64,000 bases of DNA from Bradyrhizobium campsiandrae (GCF_014529705.1 NZ_JAANIH010000008.1:1-64000), one strand, 5' to 3'. Counted from the first letter of the stretch, positions 44,857 to 54,333 are shown. Numbers and translations are program-made. Notes: a model not told the origin generated them from the letters alone.

Positions 44857-46332
44857 ATGACTTTGCCGATGAGCTGGAACGAATGGACGCAGCACGATGG
44901 CGTCGGCATGGCGGCGCGCGTCCGCAAGGGCGAGCTGACGGCAAAGGAATTGGCGCGCCAAGCCGCGGCGGCGGTTGCCAAGGTCGATCCGGCGCTGTCG
45001 GGCGTGGTCGAACTGTTCGACGACGTGATCGCAGATCCCGCCAAGGACGGCGCCAATCTCGCCGGGCCCTTCGCCGGCCTGCCTTTCCTGATGAAGGATC
45101 TGGGGCCGACGATGAAGGGCCGGCTGCAGGAAATGGGCTCGCTGTTGATGCGCGGCAATCGCGCCACAGCCGATACGTTCCTGACCGGCAAATTCCGCCA
45201 GGCCGGCCTCAATTTGATCGGACGCACCACGACACCGGAATTCGGCGTGTGCTCTTCGGCCGACAACCCGGCGGTCTATGTCACCCGCAACCCCTGGAAT
45301 ACCGACTATACCACCTGCGGCTCGTCGGCGGGCAGTGCCGCGATGGTTGCGGCCGGTGTGGTGCCGATCGCGCATGCGACCGACGGCGGCGGCTCGATCC
45401 GCATTCCCGCCGGCGTCAACGGCAATATCGGCCTGAAGGTCTCGCGCGGCGTGTTCTCGCTGGCGCCGCACATGTCCGACCTCACCGGTCTCGTCTCGAT
45501 CCAGGGCTGTCAGTCGCGCACGGTGCGCGACACGGCGGCCTTCGTCGACCATGCCCGGGGCCCTGCGCCCGGCGAATTCATGCCGTTCTGGACCACGGCG
45601 CAGCCATACAGCGAGATGATCAAGCGCGACCCGTCCAAGCTGCGCATCGCGCTGTCCCACACCTGGGGCGACTACACCGCAACGCCCGAGATCGCCGCCG
45701 AGCTGGAGAAGACCGGCCGCTTCCTCGAAGGTCTCGGCCATCACGTCGATTACGCGCTGCCCGAGCTCGATTTCCGCGCTGCGTTTGCGGCGCAGACCAC
45801 GTGCTACATCTCGAACTTCTCGGTGGTGATCTCCAACATGCTCGCCGCCCGCGGGCTGGAGCGCCCGCCGGAAGACCTGATCGAGCCGATGAACATCCGG
45901 ATCTGGGAAGCCGGACTCCACACCAGCTTTGCCGATCGGGCGAAGATGCAGGGCGTGTTCAACACCACCTCGCGCGGCTTCGGCAGCTTCTTCGAACAGT
46001 GGGACGTGATCCTGACGCCGATCACCGCGCTGCCGACGCCGAAGGTCGGCACGAAAGAATATCTCACTATCGCCGACAACCCTGATGTGCTCGACTGGTT
46101 CGGCAATCTCTGGCGCTTCTTCGCCTTCACGCCGCTCGCCAATCTCTGCGGCATGCCGGCGATCTCGCTGCCGATGGCAGCCCAGGATCACGGCCTGCCG
46201 CTCGGCATCCAGGCGATTGCCAAGCAGGCCAATGACGGCCTCCTGCTGCAACTCGCCGCCCAGATCGAGCGCGCGCTGGACGGCAAGTGGAACGGCGGGA
46301 AGAAGCCGAAGGTGCATGTCGGCCAGGCTTGA
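44857..46332 (+). CDS. Amidase-signature hydrolase
   Basis: This protein of about 491 residues has the Ser-cisSer-Lys triad of the amidase-signature family: K80 in GLPFLMKDLG, cis-Ser near 156 in YTTCGSSAGSAA, and nucleophile S180 in ATDGGGSIRIPAG. It lies 110 bases after the ring-opening hydrolase on the same strand, so it may act on its linear product, as AtzE or AtzF do in triazine pathways. It could also be an unrelated amidase. ATG 44857 has AGGGGA before it; the longer open frame upstream overlaps the preceding gene and is not likely coding. Confidence 0.9.
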   Translation: MTLPMSWNEWTQHDGVGMAARVRKGELTAKELARQAAAAVAKVDPALSGVVELFDDVIADPAKDGANLAGPFAGLPFLMKDLGPTMKGRLQEMGSLLMRGNRATADTFLTGKFRQAGLNLIGRTTTPEFGVCSSADNPAVYVTRNPWNTDYTTCGSSAGSAAMVAAGVVPIAHATDGGGSIRIPAGVNGNIGLKVSRGVFSLAPHMSDLTGLVSIQGCQSRTVRDTAAFVDHARGPAPGEFMPFWTTAQPYSEMIKRDPSKLRIALSHTWGDYTATPEIAAELEKTGRFLEGLGHHVDYALPELDFRAAFAAQTTCYISNFSVVISNMLAARGLERPPEDLIEPMNIRIWEAGLHTSFADRAKMQGVFNTTSRGFGSFFEQWDVILTPITALPTPKVGTKEYLTIADNPDVLDWFGNLWRFFAFTPLANLCGMPAISLPMAAQDHGLPLGIQAIAKQANDGLLLQLAAQIERALDGKWNGGKKPKVHVGQA

Positions 46333-46341
46333 CCGCGCGCC

Positions 46342-47556
46342 TTAGCCAGCACCTCGCGCAATCGCCTTGTCAACGCGTCCCCGCGAAACGCCATGCTCTG
46401 CGAGCAGGCGCGCCGCGGGGCTTCGCGTTTCGGCAAACAAGGCCATTAGCGCATTGACGCCGGTGACCTCAGGATATCCGACCTCCTGGGCAAGGAACGC
46501 GGCGAGCTGATCGACGCGCTTGAACGCCGCCGTCGGCTCGGCACTTCCGCTCTCGATCACGATGCGCTTGAGCTCATTGTCGAGATATTGCACGAGGCCT
46601 TGCGTCAGCTTGCCGACATCGGCGTCGCAGGCGCGCATGACGGCGGACGCGTTCACATCCTCGGTCAGAGCGAGTAGCAAATGCTCGAGGGTTGCGTATT
46701 GATGGCGGCGCCGGTCAGCATGATCAAGCGCCCTCCGCTTGGTGGCCGCGTAGGCAATCGAGATCGGCCGCTGCGACAGATCGAGCAGCGCCTCGATCCG
46801 CTCGAGCCGCTTTATGGGATCGAGCGTTGCCAATAGCTCGTACTTGTCTTTGATGGGCAACTTCATCCGTGTCGCGACAGTATCGGCAATCTGCCCGGAA
46901 TCACGGGTCTGATCGAAGAACATCCAGATGTCCGGCACTAGAACTCCGTGAGCTGCAGTGTAGTCCTGGAAGCGCTGATAGATCCTGCGAATCAGATCCG
47001 TGGCATCGCGGGCCACTCCCTCGCTGACGCCAGCCACCTCCGCCTGATAAGCCACCGCTTCAGCCTCAAAGCTGCGTAGCGCCACACGCCGAAGGCCGCG
47101 CGTCAGCACCCTGAACGTGCCATTCTCGAGCGGCACGAGTTCGAGCAATTGGGCCAGGATGCCGATCTCGTAGACATCGGAAAACCGGGGATCATCGACG
47201 CCCGCCTCGCGCTGAATCGCCAGCACGACCTCGCGCCCGCCATCGAAGGCTTGGTTCAGAGCCTGAACAGTACTCTCGCGGCCCACAAACAGCGGGTAGG
47301 TTGCGTTCGGAAATGGAACGAGATCGCGGAGCGGAATAGCGGGATAAAGCGTCGTTGTCGTCCTCAACTGTGCAGCCGGCGCCGCCGCATCGCGCCGCTC
47401 GGCGTGAAGCAGTGCCGCCAGCGTGTTCCAGTCGGCAACGCCGAGCATCCTCGACACCAGTTCGAGGCTCTCGCCGTGAGTGATGGTGACGGCTTTGGTG
47501 GTCAGGGATTCGCGCAGGGTCTGCGCCATAGCCTTGGCATCGCGAAAATCGCGCAT
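46342..47556 (-). CDS. Fusion of glyoxalase-type N-terminal domain, Lon N domain and Clp N domain, without ATPase
   Basis: This 404-residue protein has three parts. Residues 1-55 (MRDFRDAKAMAQTLRESL, then LELVSRMLGVADWNTLAALL) match a short helical domain otherwise seen ahead of some glyoxalase-fold proteins. Residues about 68-265 are a Lon N-terminal substrate-binding domain (LYPAIPLRDLVPFPNATYPL, EIGILAQLLEL, TRGLRRVALRSF). Residues about 285-400 are a Clp N domain with two repeats (YATLEHLLLALTED and GVNALMALFAETRSPAARLL). No Walker motif, AAA+ module or protease site exists. It looks like a stand-alone recognition or adaptor protein for proteolysis. GAGGACGA precedes the ATG. Confidence 0.85.
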   Translation of the reverse strand: MRDFRDAKAMAQTLRESLTTKAVTITHGESLELVSRMLGVADWNTLAALLHAERRDAAAPAAQLRTTTTLYPAIPLRDLVPFPNATYPLFVGRESTVQALNQAFDGGREVVLAIQREAGVDDPRFSDVYEIGILAQLLELVPLENGTFRVLTRGLRRVALRSFEAEAVAYQAEVAGVSEGVARDATDLIRRIYQRFQDYTAAHGVLVPDIWMFFDQTRDSGQIADTVATRMKLPIKDKYELLATLDPIKRLERIEALLDLSQRPISIAYAATKRRALDHADRRRHQYATLEHLLLALTEDVNASAVMRACDADVGKLTQGLVQYLDNELKRIVIESGSAEPTAAFKRVDQLAAFLAQEVGYPEVTGVNALMALFAETRSPAARLLAEHGVSRGRVDKAIARGAG

Positions 47557-47735
47557 CGGTTCGTCCTCTGCATGAGCGATCCAGGTGTGTCAGGTGGTTG
47601 CGTTGCTGACCCGGTCGCTCGGGCAAAGGGGGCCGATGATGGCTCGATACATTCACCGTACCACGGAGGGCGCAACCGGCAGGTCGTATCAACCTGCGCG
47701 AAAAGTGGCGCAAAGCCGGATGACTGTCAATCTCA

Positions 47736-47767
47736 GTTCTTTGCTCCGTTCTTTGCTCAGTTCTTCA
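47736..47767. repeat. Short tandem repeat at the 3' end of a small gene
   Basis: GTTCTTTGCTC occurs twice with a 12-base period (47736 and 47748), and a third, partial unit (GTTCTTC) begins at 47760. The array covers the stop region of the minus-strand gene 47757-48071 and probably arose by slippage. Confidence 0.6.
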
Positions 47768-48071
47768 CCGCCGGAATCTCCTCAGGCAGTTGCTGCTGCC
47801 CCTGCTTGAGCATCGCCAGCGCCTTGTCGAGCGCCTCGCGCAGGGCGAGCGCCGCGGCCGGACTGCAGCGTAAGTGCGCGGTCTGGACCACGTCGACCCT
47901 GACGGCGGCGCCGATCGGCATCAGGAGATTTGCGGCCAATTCGATCTGGATCGCGCCGTTGTGATGACCGAAGCAGGACGCGCCGTCGAAATAGATGATC
48001 GGCGCCCGCTCCGAGCTCGAGGTGGAAATGGTGACGGGCCCCGGATTGGCGGGGGTTTCGGGGTCAGCCAT
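47757..48071 (-). CDS. Small conserved-type protein of unknown function
   Basis: This 104-residue soluble protein has no signal or membrane segment. Its middle (IIYFDGASCFGHHNGAIQIELAANLLMP) and end (SPAAALALREALDKALAMLKQ) look like beta strands followed by a long helix, reminiscent of DUF3467 proteins, but I cannot assign it firmly. CGAGGAG precedes the ATG. The stop lies in a short tandem repeat. Confidence 0.65.
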   Translation of the reverse strand: MADPETPANPGPVTISTSSSERAPIIYFDGASCFGHHNGAIQIELAANLLMPIGAAVRVDVVQTAHLRCSPAAALALREALDKALAMLKQGQQQLPEEIPAVKN

Positions 48072-48201
48072 GGGGTACTCCTCGCGGGCAATGGAACGCC
48101 CACCATCGTTGCTTCGGCCTGATCTGTCGAGGCCAAACCGGCGCTATAGGGGTTGCACGCAGGGTTTTGCGCGGCGCCCGACACTGGTCTAGAACGTCGG
48201 C

Positions 48202-49110
48202 ATGTCCATTTCATCGACCACGCTGTCCTTCGAGGAACTCGCCGAGGCCATCAAGGGCCGCCGCTCCGATTACGGCCATATCAGCGGGCTCCAGCTCGAC
48301 CGGTTCGCACCGGCTGAGGCCTGGTCGAGCCTGCCCTACCGTCCCGTCTTCGTCGGCGACACTGAGACCGGGGTGCTGCATGGCGGCGTCGTCACAGCGA
48401 TGCTGGACGAGAGCTGCGGCATGGCGGTGCAGCTCGCGCTCGACGGCTCGAGCGCGATCGCGACGCTCGATCTGCGCATCGACTACCAGAAGCCGGCGAC
48501 GCCCGGTCTTGCCATCAAGGCGCACTCGGTCTGCTACCGCACCACGCGCTCGATCGCCTTCGTGCGCTCCACCGCCTACCAGGATTCCGAGGACGATCCG
48601 GTGGCGACCGCCACCGCCTGCTTCATGATCGGCGCCAACCGCACCAACATGCTGGCCGACCGTCGGATGGACGCACGCAGCATCCCGACCCTGGACGCGC
48701 CCGACGATCCGGATGGCCCGTTCGCCACCAGCCCGTTCGCGCGCGCCCTCGGCATTCGCGTCAACGACGACGGCACGCTGACGATGCCGTTCTCGCCTGT
48801 CATCATCGGCAACCCGATCCTGCCCGCGATCCATGGCGGCATGACCGGCGCCTTCCTCGAGACCACCGCGATCCTCGGCGTGAAGCGCGAGCTCGGCATC
48901 GCCACGCTGCCGAAGCCGATCGGGCTGACCGTCAACTATCTGCGCTCCGGACGGGCGCAGGACACCATTGCCAATGTCTCGATCGTGAAACAGGGACGGC
49001 GCATAGTCGCCTTCGAGGCGCGGGCCTGGCAGGACGATCCGGCCAAGCCGATCGCGTCCGCCTTCGGCCATTTCATGCTGCGTCAAACGCCTGGAAGCGA
49101 GGAAGAATAG
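48202..49110 (+). CDS. Double hot-dog-fold thioesterase (PaaI/acyl-CoA thioesterase family)
   Basis: This 302-residue protein carries two hot-dog domains in tandem: residues about 20-145 (VLHGGVVTAMLDESCGMA, TLDLRIDYQKPA) and about 165-297 (AIHGGMTGAFLETTAIL, LTVNYLRSG). Each HGG motif opens the central helix that lines the active site. Such proteins hydrolyse acyl-CoA thioesters. A fused pair forms internally what single-domain relatives form as dimers. Acyl preference cannot be told. Confidence 0.88.
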   Translation: MSISSTTLSFEELAEAIKGRRSDYGHISGLQLDRFAPAEAWSSLPYRPVFVGDTETGVLHGGVVTAMLDESCGMAVQLALDGSSAIATLDLRIDYQKPATPGLAIKAHSVCYRTTRSIAFVRSTAYQDSEDDPVATATACFMIGANRTNMLADRRMDARSIPTLDAPDDPDGPFATSPFARALGIRVNDDGTLTMPFSPVIIGNPILPAIHGGMTGAFLETTAILGVKRELGIATLPKPIGLTVNYLRSGRAQDTIANVSIVKQGRRIVAFEARAWQDDPAKPIASAFGHFMLRQTPGSEEE

Positions 49111-49189
49111 GCGTATTTTACTTGACGGAACGGGCTCGACATCGAAGGCTTGAGTCCACCCATAGCGCAATCCTGCGAAAGGTATTCGG

Positions 49190-49555
49190 TTGCGGCATCC
49201 GATCGACATCATCGCCATGTTTGCCGCCATCTGGCTGCTGGCCTCGATGGTGCTCGATGCGTTGACGCCGAAGGAACTGACGGCGGTCATGATCGCCATC
49301 GCGATCGGGCCCGCCGTGATCATCACGGCCGTGTTCTATTACTTGCGCTGCCCGCGTACCGATTTCGCGGTGATCTTCGCGGCGCTCTGGCTGATCTCCG
49401 ACATTGCGATTGCCTTCATCTCGCCGAAGGAGCTGCCCTACTGGCTTCTCTTGCTCGGCTTCGTGCCGGCCGCGATCATCGGCATCGTGCTGCATTGGCA
49501 GCGCTTCCAGCGCCGCCACGAGCGATTGCCATTGCCGTCGGCGAAGCGCGGTTAG
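49190..49555 (+). CDS. Small membrane protein with internal duplication
   Basis: This protein of about 121 residues has four hydrophobic helices and a basic tail ([20 protein letters not shown]). The two halves repeat: [21 protein letters not shown] near residue 10 matches [22 protein letters not shown] near residue 61. The start is a TTG with GAAAGG before it, so the exact N-terminus is uncertain. It overlaps the convergent poxB stop by four bases. No family is recognised. Confidence 0.65.
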   Translation: MRHPIDIIAMFAAIWLLASMVLDALTPKELTAVMIAIAIGPAVIITAVFYYLRCPRTDFAVIFAALWLISDIAIAFISPKELPYWLLLLGFVPAAIIGIVLHWQRFQRRHERLPLPSAKRG

Positions 49556-51288
49556 CGCGATAGCAGATTGGTCTTCGCAAGATCAATCACCTCGTCGCCA
49601 CGGCCGCTCATCACCGCGCGCAGCACCCAGAGACTGAAACCCTTGACCTGTTCGGCCGTGATGGTCGGGGGCATCGACAACTCCTGCTTGGCGGTGACGA
49701 CGTCGAGCAGCGCGGGGCCGTTGTGGGCCAGCATCTCCTTCATCGCGCCCGGCAGCTCACCGGGATCCTCGACGCGTCTTGCAAAGATGCCCATCGCACG
49801 CGCCATTGCCGCGAAGTCGGGGTTTTCCAGATCGACATTGGTGTCGACGAAGCCCGCCGCCTTCATCTCCAGCGCAACGAAGCCGAGCACGCCGTTGTTG
49901 AAGACGACGACCTTCACCGGCAGCTTCATCTGCGTCAGCGTGATCAGGTCGCCCATCAGCATGGTGAAGCCGCCGTCGCCGGAGAGCGAGATTACCTGAC
50001 GGCCGGGCTGCGCAGCCTGCGCGCCGATCGCCTGCGGCATGGCGTTGGCCATCGAGCCGTGCACGAAGGAGCCGATCAGCCGGCGGCGGCCGTTCATGGT
50101 GAGATAGCGCGCGGCCCACACCGTGGGCGTGCCGACATCGGCAGTGAAGACGGCATCGTCGGAGGCGTGGTCGCTGATGACCTTCGCCAGATATTGCGGA
50201 TGGATCGGCTTGGCTCCGGGCGTGCCCTTGGCAAGCGAGTCCAGGCCTTCGCGCGCCTTCTTGTAATGCGTAGTGGCATCATCGAGATGCCTGCGCTGCG
50301 TCTTGGTCTTGAGCAGCGGCAGCAGCGCCTCGATAGTGAGCTTGACATCGCCAACGAGACCGAGATCGATCTTGGCCCGCCGGCCGAGATTTTCCGGGCG
50401 GATGTCGATCTGCACGATCTTCGCGTCGACAGGGAAGAATTGCTTGTAGGGAAAATCGGTGCCGAGCATCACCAGCGCGTCGCAGGCGTGCATGGCGGCG
50501 TAACCCGAGGAGAAGCCGATGAAGCCGGTCATGCCGACATCGTAGGGGTTGTCGTACTCGACATGCTCCTTGCCGCCGAGCGCGTGCACGATCGGACTCT
50601 TCAGCGCTTCCGCCAACTGCATCAGCGGCGCGTGGGCGCCGGCGCAGCCGCGGCCGCAGAACAGCGTGACGCGCTCGGCGCCGTTGAGGAGATCGGCGAG
50701 CGCCTTCAGCTCGTCGGCCTGAGGGACAACTTTCGGCGCAGCAAGCGAGAGCCCACGATTCGTCGACAGCGCGCGCTTCGGCGGCGAGCGGAACGCGACA
50801 TCGCCGGGCATGGCGACGACTGCGACGCCGCGCAAGCCCACCGCCGCGCGGATTGCGTTCTCCAGCACGAACGGTAACTGGCTCGCATCCGAGATCAGCT
50901 CGCAATAATGGCTGCATTCGCGGAACAGGTTCTGCGGATGGGTTTCCTGGAAATAGCCACCGCCGATCTCGGCCGACGGAATCTGCGCGGCGATCGCCAG
51001 GACCGGAACACGGCTGCGATGCGCATCGAACAGGCCGTTGATCAGGTGCAGATTGCCCGGGCCGCAGGAACCGGCGCAGACCGCGAGGCTGCCCGTCATC
51101 TCGGCTTCGCCGGCGGCCGCGAAGGCCGCGACCTCCTCGTGGCGGACGTGAATCCATTCGATGGTGCCGCGGCGGCGCAGCGCCTCGGTGAAACCATTGA
51201 GGCTATCGCCGACGATGCCGTAAATGCGCTTGACGCCGGCCTGTTCCAGCGTTGCCACGAACAGATCGGCTATGTTGTTGATCGCCAT
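49552..51288 (-). CDS. poxB: Thiamine-diphosphate-dependent pyruvate oxidase/dehydrogenase (PoxB-like)
   Basis: This 578-residue enzyme has the three-domain layout of the family: a Pyr domain with the catalytic glutamate in [19 protein letters not shown], a central domain, and a PP domain with the cofactor motif [12 protein letters not shown] and [16 protein letters not shown]. Length and sequence fit E. coli PoxB, the quinone-linked enzyme turning pyruvate to acetate and CO2 at the membrane. The C-terminal amphipathic region, [26 protein letters not shown], fits its lipid-binding tail. The start at 51288 has CAGGAGA before it; the frame is open to 51351. Other members such as glyoxylate or sulfoacetaldehyde enzymes are less likely. 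Confidence 0.87.
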   Translation of the reverse strand: MAINNIADLFVATLEQAGVKRIYGIVGDSLNGFTEALRRRGTIEWIHVRHEEVAAFAAAGEAEMTGSLAVCAGSCGPGNLHLINGLFDAHRSRVPVLAIAAQIPSAEIGGGYFQETHPQNLFRECSHYCELISDASQLPFVLENAIRAAVGLRGVAVVAMPGDVAFRSPPKRALSTNRGLSLAAPKVVPQADELKALADLLNGAERVTLFCGRGCAGAHAPLMQLAEALKSPIVHALGGKEHVEYDNPYDVGMTGFIGFSSGYAAMHACDALVMLGTDFPYKQFFPVDAKIVQIDIRPENLGRRAKIDLGLVGDVKLTIEALLPLLKTKTQRRHLDDATTHYKKAREGLDSLAKGTPGAKPIHPQYLAKVISDHASDDAVFTADVGTPTVWAARYLTMNGRRRLIGSFVHGSMANAMPQAIGAQAAQPGRQVISLSGDGGFTMLMGDLITLTQMKLPVKVVVFNNGVLGFVALEMKAAGFVDTNVDLENPDFAAMARAMGIFARRVEDPGELPGAMKEMLAHNGPALLDVVTAKQELSMPPTITAEQVKGFSLWVLRAVMSGRGDEVIDLAKTNLLSR

Positions 51289-51397
51289 GTCGGTCTCCTG
51301 ATGTCCTCGGTCGCATCTCGCGGGTGCGCGAAGGTCAACCTCGCGACACAATGCGGCACAATAAGCTATGACAGGATCACGGCTTGTTTATTGCGGC

Positions 51398-52030
51398 TCA
51401 GTCTTTCGCAATCGCCCGATCATAGGCCTCGATCGTCACCTTCGCGCGCGCGCCGACGTCCGCCGCCGACATGCCTGGCTTGTAGAGGCTCAAACCGAGC
51501 CCGAAGGCCGTCACGCCGCCCTTGATATACTCGGCAAAGTTCTGGTCGGAGACACCGCCGACGGCGGCGATCATCACGCCGGCGGGAAGCACCGCACGGA
51601 TCGCGGCGATGCCGGAGGCACCCAACACGCTCGCCGGAAAGAACTTCAGGCCCGATGCGCCCGAGCGCGCCGCGAGCAATGCTTCGGTCGGCGAGAATAC
51701 GCCGGGCAGCGTAATCATGGCGTACTGGTGCGCACGCGCGAGCACCTGCGTATCCACATTCGGCGAGACCATCAGCCTGCCGCCGACGTCGTTGAGGCGA
51801 TCGACATCTGAAGTGGTCAGCACCGTGCCGGCGCCGATCAGCACGCTCGGCGGCGCAAGCTTCGCAGCGGCTGCGATGGAGCGGAACGGATCCGGCGAAT
51901 TCAGGGGAATCTCGATCGCGGTCATGCCGGTCTCGATCAGCACGCTGACGATGGCCTCCGTCTCCTCGGGCTTGACGCCGCGCAGGATCGCGACCAGCGG
52001 ACGCTTCATCGGCGGAAAGGCAACGCTCAT
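51398..52030 (-). CDS. dgoA: 2-dehydro-3-deoxy-6-phosphogalactonate aldolase
   Basis: This 210-residue class I aldolase of the KDPG/KDPGal family has VAILRGVKPEETEAIVSVLIETG at the N-terminus, IGAGTVL, the Schiff-base lysine in ASGLKFFPAS (about 128), and AVGGVSDQNFAEYIKGG. The N-terminal ILRG pattern and the neighbouring DgoK favour galactonate rather than gluconate metabolism. It cleaves KDPGal to pyruvate and glyceraldehyde-3-phosphate. It lies 13 bases after the kinase gene. The frame continues upstream, but only as overlap with dgoK. Confidence 0.92.
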   Translation of the reverse strand: MSVAFPPMKRPLVAILRGVKPEETEAIVSVLIETGMTAIEIPLNSPDPFRSIAAAAKLAPPSVLIGAGTVLTTSDVDRLNDVGGRLMVSPNVDTQVLARAHQYAMITLPGVFSPTEALLAARSGASGLKFFPASVLGASGIAAIRAVLPAGVMIAAVGGVSDQNFAEYIKGGVTAFGLGLSLYKPGMSAADVGARAKVTIEAYDRAIAKD

Positions 52031-52043
52031 TTCAAAAGTCCTC

Positions 52044-52958
52044 TCACTTCGTCCAGATCGCCGCTGATGCCATCGACAGGCCGCGGCGCACCGCTTCATC
52101 GGCATCGATCGGGTTCACGGTCACGGACAGGGCGTCGAAAGCGTGCCGGTACAGAGCCGCGAGCCGCCCTGACGCGATCAGCGTGATGCCGGCTTTCGGC
52201 AAACCGATGGACAGGCCCGCCGCGAGCTCCGCACCGATCAACGTCCCCGACAAGGTCTCGCGCGCCGCTGCCGGGGTGGCGCCGAACAGCAGCTGCCGCG
52301 ACCGCGCGGTGAACAGCAGATTGGCGGCGAAGGCCGGCGCCTCGAACGCTTCTGTCACCGCCGCCTTGAAGGTCGCGACATCCTCGGCCTCATCGGCGCC
52401 GGCGACCGCGAGCGACAAAATCGTTTCGCGCGACACCACGCTGAACAGCTCGCCGGTCATGAAGGTCGAGAAGCGTTCGACCGCACCGTTTTTCACCCGT
52501 ACCCATTTCGAATGCGTGCCGGGCATGCAGACCAGCGCCTCGCCCGCGGCCTCGAGGCCAAGCGCGCCGAGCAATTGCGTCTCCTCGCCGCGCATCACAT
52601 CGGGTGCCTTGGGGTCGCGCTGTGCGATGCCTGGCAGGATGCGAATGTCGCGCGCCTCGCCCGGAACGCGCGCAGCCTGCTTCAGGACGGCCGCGAGCGG
52701 CGCCGGCGTGTCGACATAGCCGGCCTCGATCCAGCCGGTCTTGGCGCCGGCCATGCCGCAGACCAGCACCGGCAGACGATCCGGTGCGGCAACCGCGGAA
52801 AGGTGCGCTTGCAGCACGCCGGAGAAGCCGGCCTTGGCCGCAGCCAACATGCCCTCATCGCTGCGCCGCTCGGCCAGCACCTGACCTGTGCGATCGACCA
52901 GCCACAGGCGAAAACTGCTGGTGCCCCAATCGACCGCGACAAAAGCGGGTTCGGTCAT
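52044..52958 (-). CDS. dgoK: 2-dehydro-3-deoxygalactonokinase
   Basis: This 304-residue kinase of the ASKHA-like DgoK family begins MTEPAFVAVDWGTSSFRLWLVD, with the phosphate-binding DWGTSSFR loop, and contains VLVCGMAGAKTGW, VMRGEETQLLGAL and CMPGTHSKWVRV. It phosphorylates 2-dehydro-3-deoxygalactonate to the substrate of DgoA, giving the last two steps of the De Ley-Doudoroff pathway. The dehydratase and dehydrogenase genes are not in this window. The frame is open to 53105, but the family start is clear. Confidence 0.93.
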   Translation of the reverse strand: MTEPAFVAVDWGTSSFRLWLVDRTGQVLAERRSDEGMLAAAKAGFSGVLQAHLSAVAAPDRLPVLVCGMAGAKTGWIEAGYVDTPAPLAAVLKQAARVPGEARDIRILPGIAQRDPKAPDVMRGEETQLLGALGLEAAGEALVCMPGTHSKWVRVKNGAVERFSTFMTGELFSVVSRETILSLAVAGADEAEDVATFKAAVTEAFEAPAFAANLLFTARSRQLLFGATPAAARETLSGTLIGAELAAGLSIGLPKAGITLIASGRLAALYRHAFDALSVTVNPIDADEAVRRGLSMASAAIWTK

Positions 52959-52986
52959 TTCGAATCGTATCCTTGCGTCTCGCGGC

Positions 52987-53025
52987 TGAGACGCCGTCTT
53001 GCGACAATGAGACGGCGCCTCGCAA
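52987..53025 (+). promoter_or_regulatory. Candidate enhancer (UAS) for a sigma-54 activator
   Basis: TTGCGA (52999) and TCGCAA (53020) are exact inverse arms 27 bp across. A direct repeat TGAGACGCCGTC/TGAGACGGCGCC begins at 52987 and 53008, 21 bases apart, or two helical turns. The cluster sits about 110 bases before the start predicted from the -24/-12 promoter, the usual place for an enhancer-binding protein. Confidence 0.6.
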
Positions 53026-53097
53026 TTCCGCCCCGGGATATCGGCTATCGCGGCCCCAAACCAGCACTTTCTCGCAATGCTGAAGCGCAAGGCCCGC

Positions 53098-53113
53098 TGG
53101 CACACCCCTTGCT
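53098..53113 (+). promoter_or_regulatory. Sigma-54 (-24/-12) promoter of the flavin monooxygenase operon
   Basis: TGGCACACCCCTTGCT fits the consensus TGGCAC-N5-TTGCW exactly, with ten bases between GG and GC. Transcription should start near 53124, some 55 bases before the start codon at 53179. Confidence 0.85.
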
Positions 53114-53178
53114 GAAGCAGTTCCCGTTCACGTCAGCGAACGCGCGGCAAGACGCGTCAACATCAGATGAGGAAACCC

Positions 53179-54276
53179 ATGGAGATCGGCTATTTCACGA
53201 TGCCTTCGCATCCGCCGGAGTGCGGCCTGAAGGAAGGACACGATTGGGACCTGCAGGTCCTGCGCTGGCTCGACGAGCTCGGCTATCAGGAAGCCTGGAT
53301 CGGCGAGCACCACACTGCGCCCTGGGAACCCAATCCCACACCGGATCTCCTGATCGCGCAGGCCCTGATGCAGACCAAGCGCCTGCGGATCGGGCCGGGC
53401 GGCTTCCTGCTGCCCTATCACCATCCGGCCGAGCTCGCCAACCGCGTCGCCATGCTCGACCATCTCTCCGAGGGCCGGCTCAATTTCGGCGTCGCAGCGA
53501 GCGGCCTGCCGAGCGACTGGGCGATGTTCAACGTCGACGGCATGAGCGGCCAGAACCGCGACATGACCCGCGAGGCGCTGGAGATCATCCTGAAGCTGTG
53601 GACCGAGCCTGCGCCGTTCACCCACAAGGGCAAGTTCTGGACGGTGAGCAAGCCGGACACGATGTTCGACTTCCTGAAACCCCACATCAAGCCGCTGCAG
53701 GCGCCGCATCCGCCGATCGGCGTTGCCGGGCTGTCGAAGAACTCGGACACGCTGAAGCTCGCCGGCGAACGCGGCTTCATCCCGATGAGCCTCAACCTCA
53801 ATCCGGCCTACGTCTCCAGCCATTGGGACTCGGTGGAGATCGGCGCCGCGAAAACCGGCCGCAAGCCGAACCGGCAGGACTGGCGGCTGGTGCGCGAGGT
53901 GTTCGTCGCCGATACCGACGAAGAGGCCTGGAAGCTGTCGACCGGAGACATGATGGGCCGGATGATGAGCGAGTACTTCCTGCCCCTGCTCGGCCATTTC
54001 GGCTTCAAGGACTATCTCAAGCACGCCCCTGACGTGCCCGACGGCGACGTCACGGTCGAATATTGCGCCAAGCGGAACTGGATCGTCGGCTCGCCGTCGA
54101 CCGTCGCCGAGAAGATCGAGAAGATCTACGACGAGGTCGGCGGCTTCGGCGTGCTCTGTGTGTTCGGCTTCGACTACAAGCACAAGCCGGAAGCCTGGCA
54201 CCACTCGCTCGCGCTGCTCAAGAACGAGGTGATGCCGCGCCTGAAGCATCTCGGCTCCGCAAAGAAGGCAGCTTGA
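53179..54276 (+). CDS. LLM-class FMNH2-dependent monooxygenase
   Basis: This 365-residue luciferase-like TIM barrel starts at MEIGYFTMPSHPPE, with GAGGAAA six bases before it. Family features include GYQEAWIGEHH (about 36-46), LRIGPGGFLLPYHHPAELANRVAMLDHLSEGR (about 70-101), REALEIILKLWTEP and VGSPSTVAEKIEKI near 300. It would oxygenate a small organic substrate using reduced FMN from the flavin reductase encoded 57 bases downstream. The sequence resembles limonene- or alkanal-type monooxygenases, but the substrate is unknown. A sigma-54 promoter precedes it. Confidence 0.9.
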   Translation: MEIGYFTMPSHPPECGLKEGHDWDLQVLRWLDELGYQEAWIGEHHTAPWEPNPTPDLLIAQALMQTKRLRIGPGGFLLPYHHPAELANRVAMLDHLSEGRLNFGVAASGLPSDWAMFNVDGMSGQNRDMTREALEIILKLWTEPAPFTHKGKFWTVSKPDTMFDFLKPHIKPLQAPHPPIGVAGLSKNSDTLKLAGERGFIPMSLNLNPAYVSSHWDSVEIGAAKTGRKPNRQDWRLVREVFVADTDEEAWKLSTGDMMGRMMSEYFLPLLGHFGFKDYLKHAPDVPDGDVTVEYCAKRNWIVGSPSTVAEKIEKIYDEVGGFGVLCVFGFDYKHKPEAWHHSLALLKNEVMPRLKHLGSAKKAA

Positions 54277-54333
54277 CGCATCGCGGGTGCGGCGCGAACC
54301 TGCCGCACCCGCTCCTGTTTCGGAGATTTCCGC

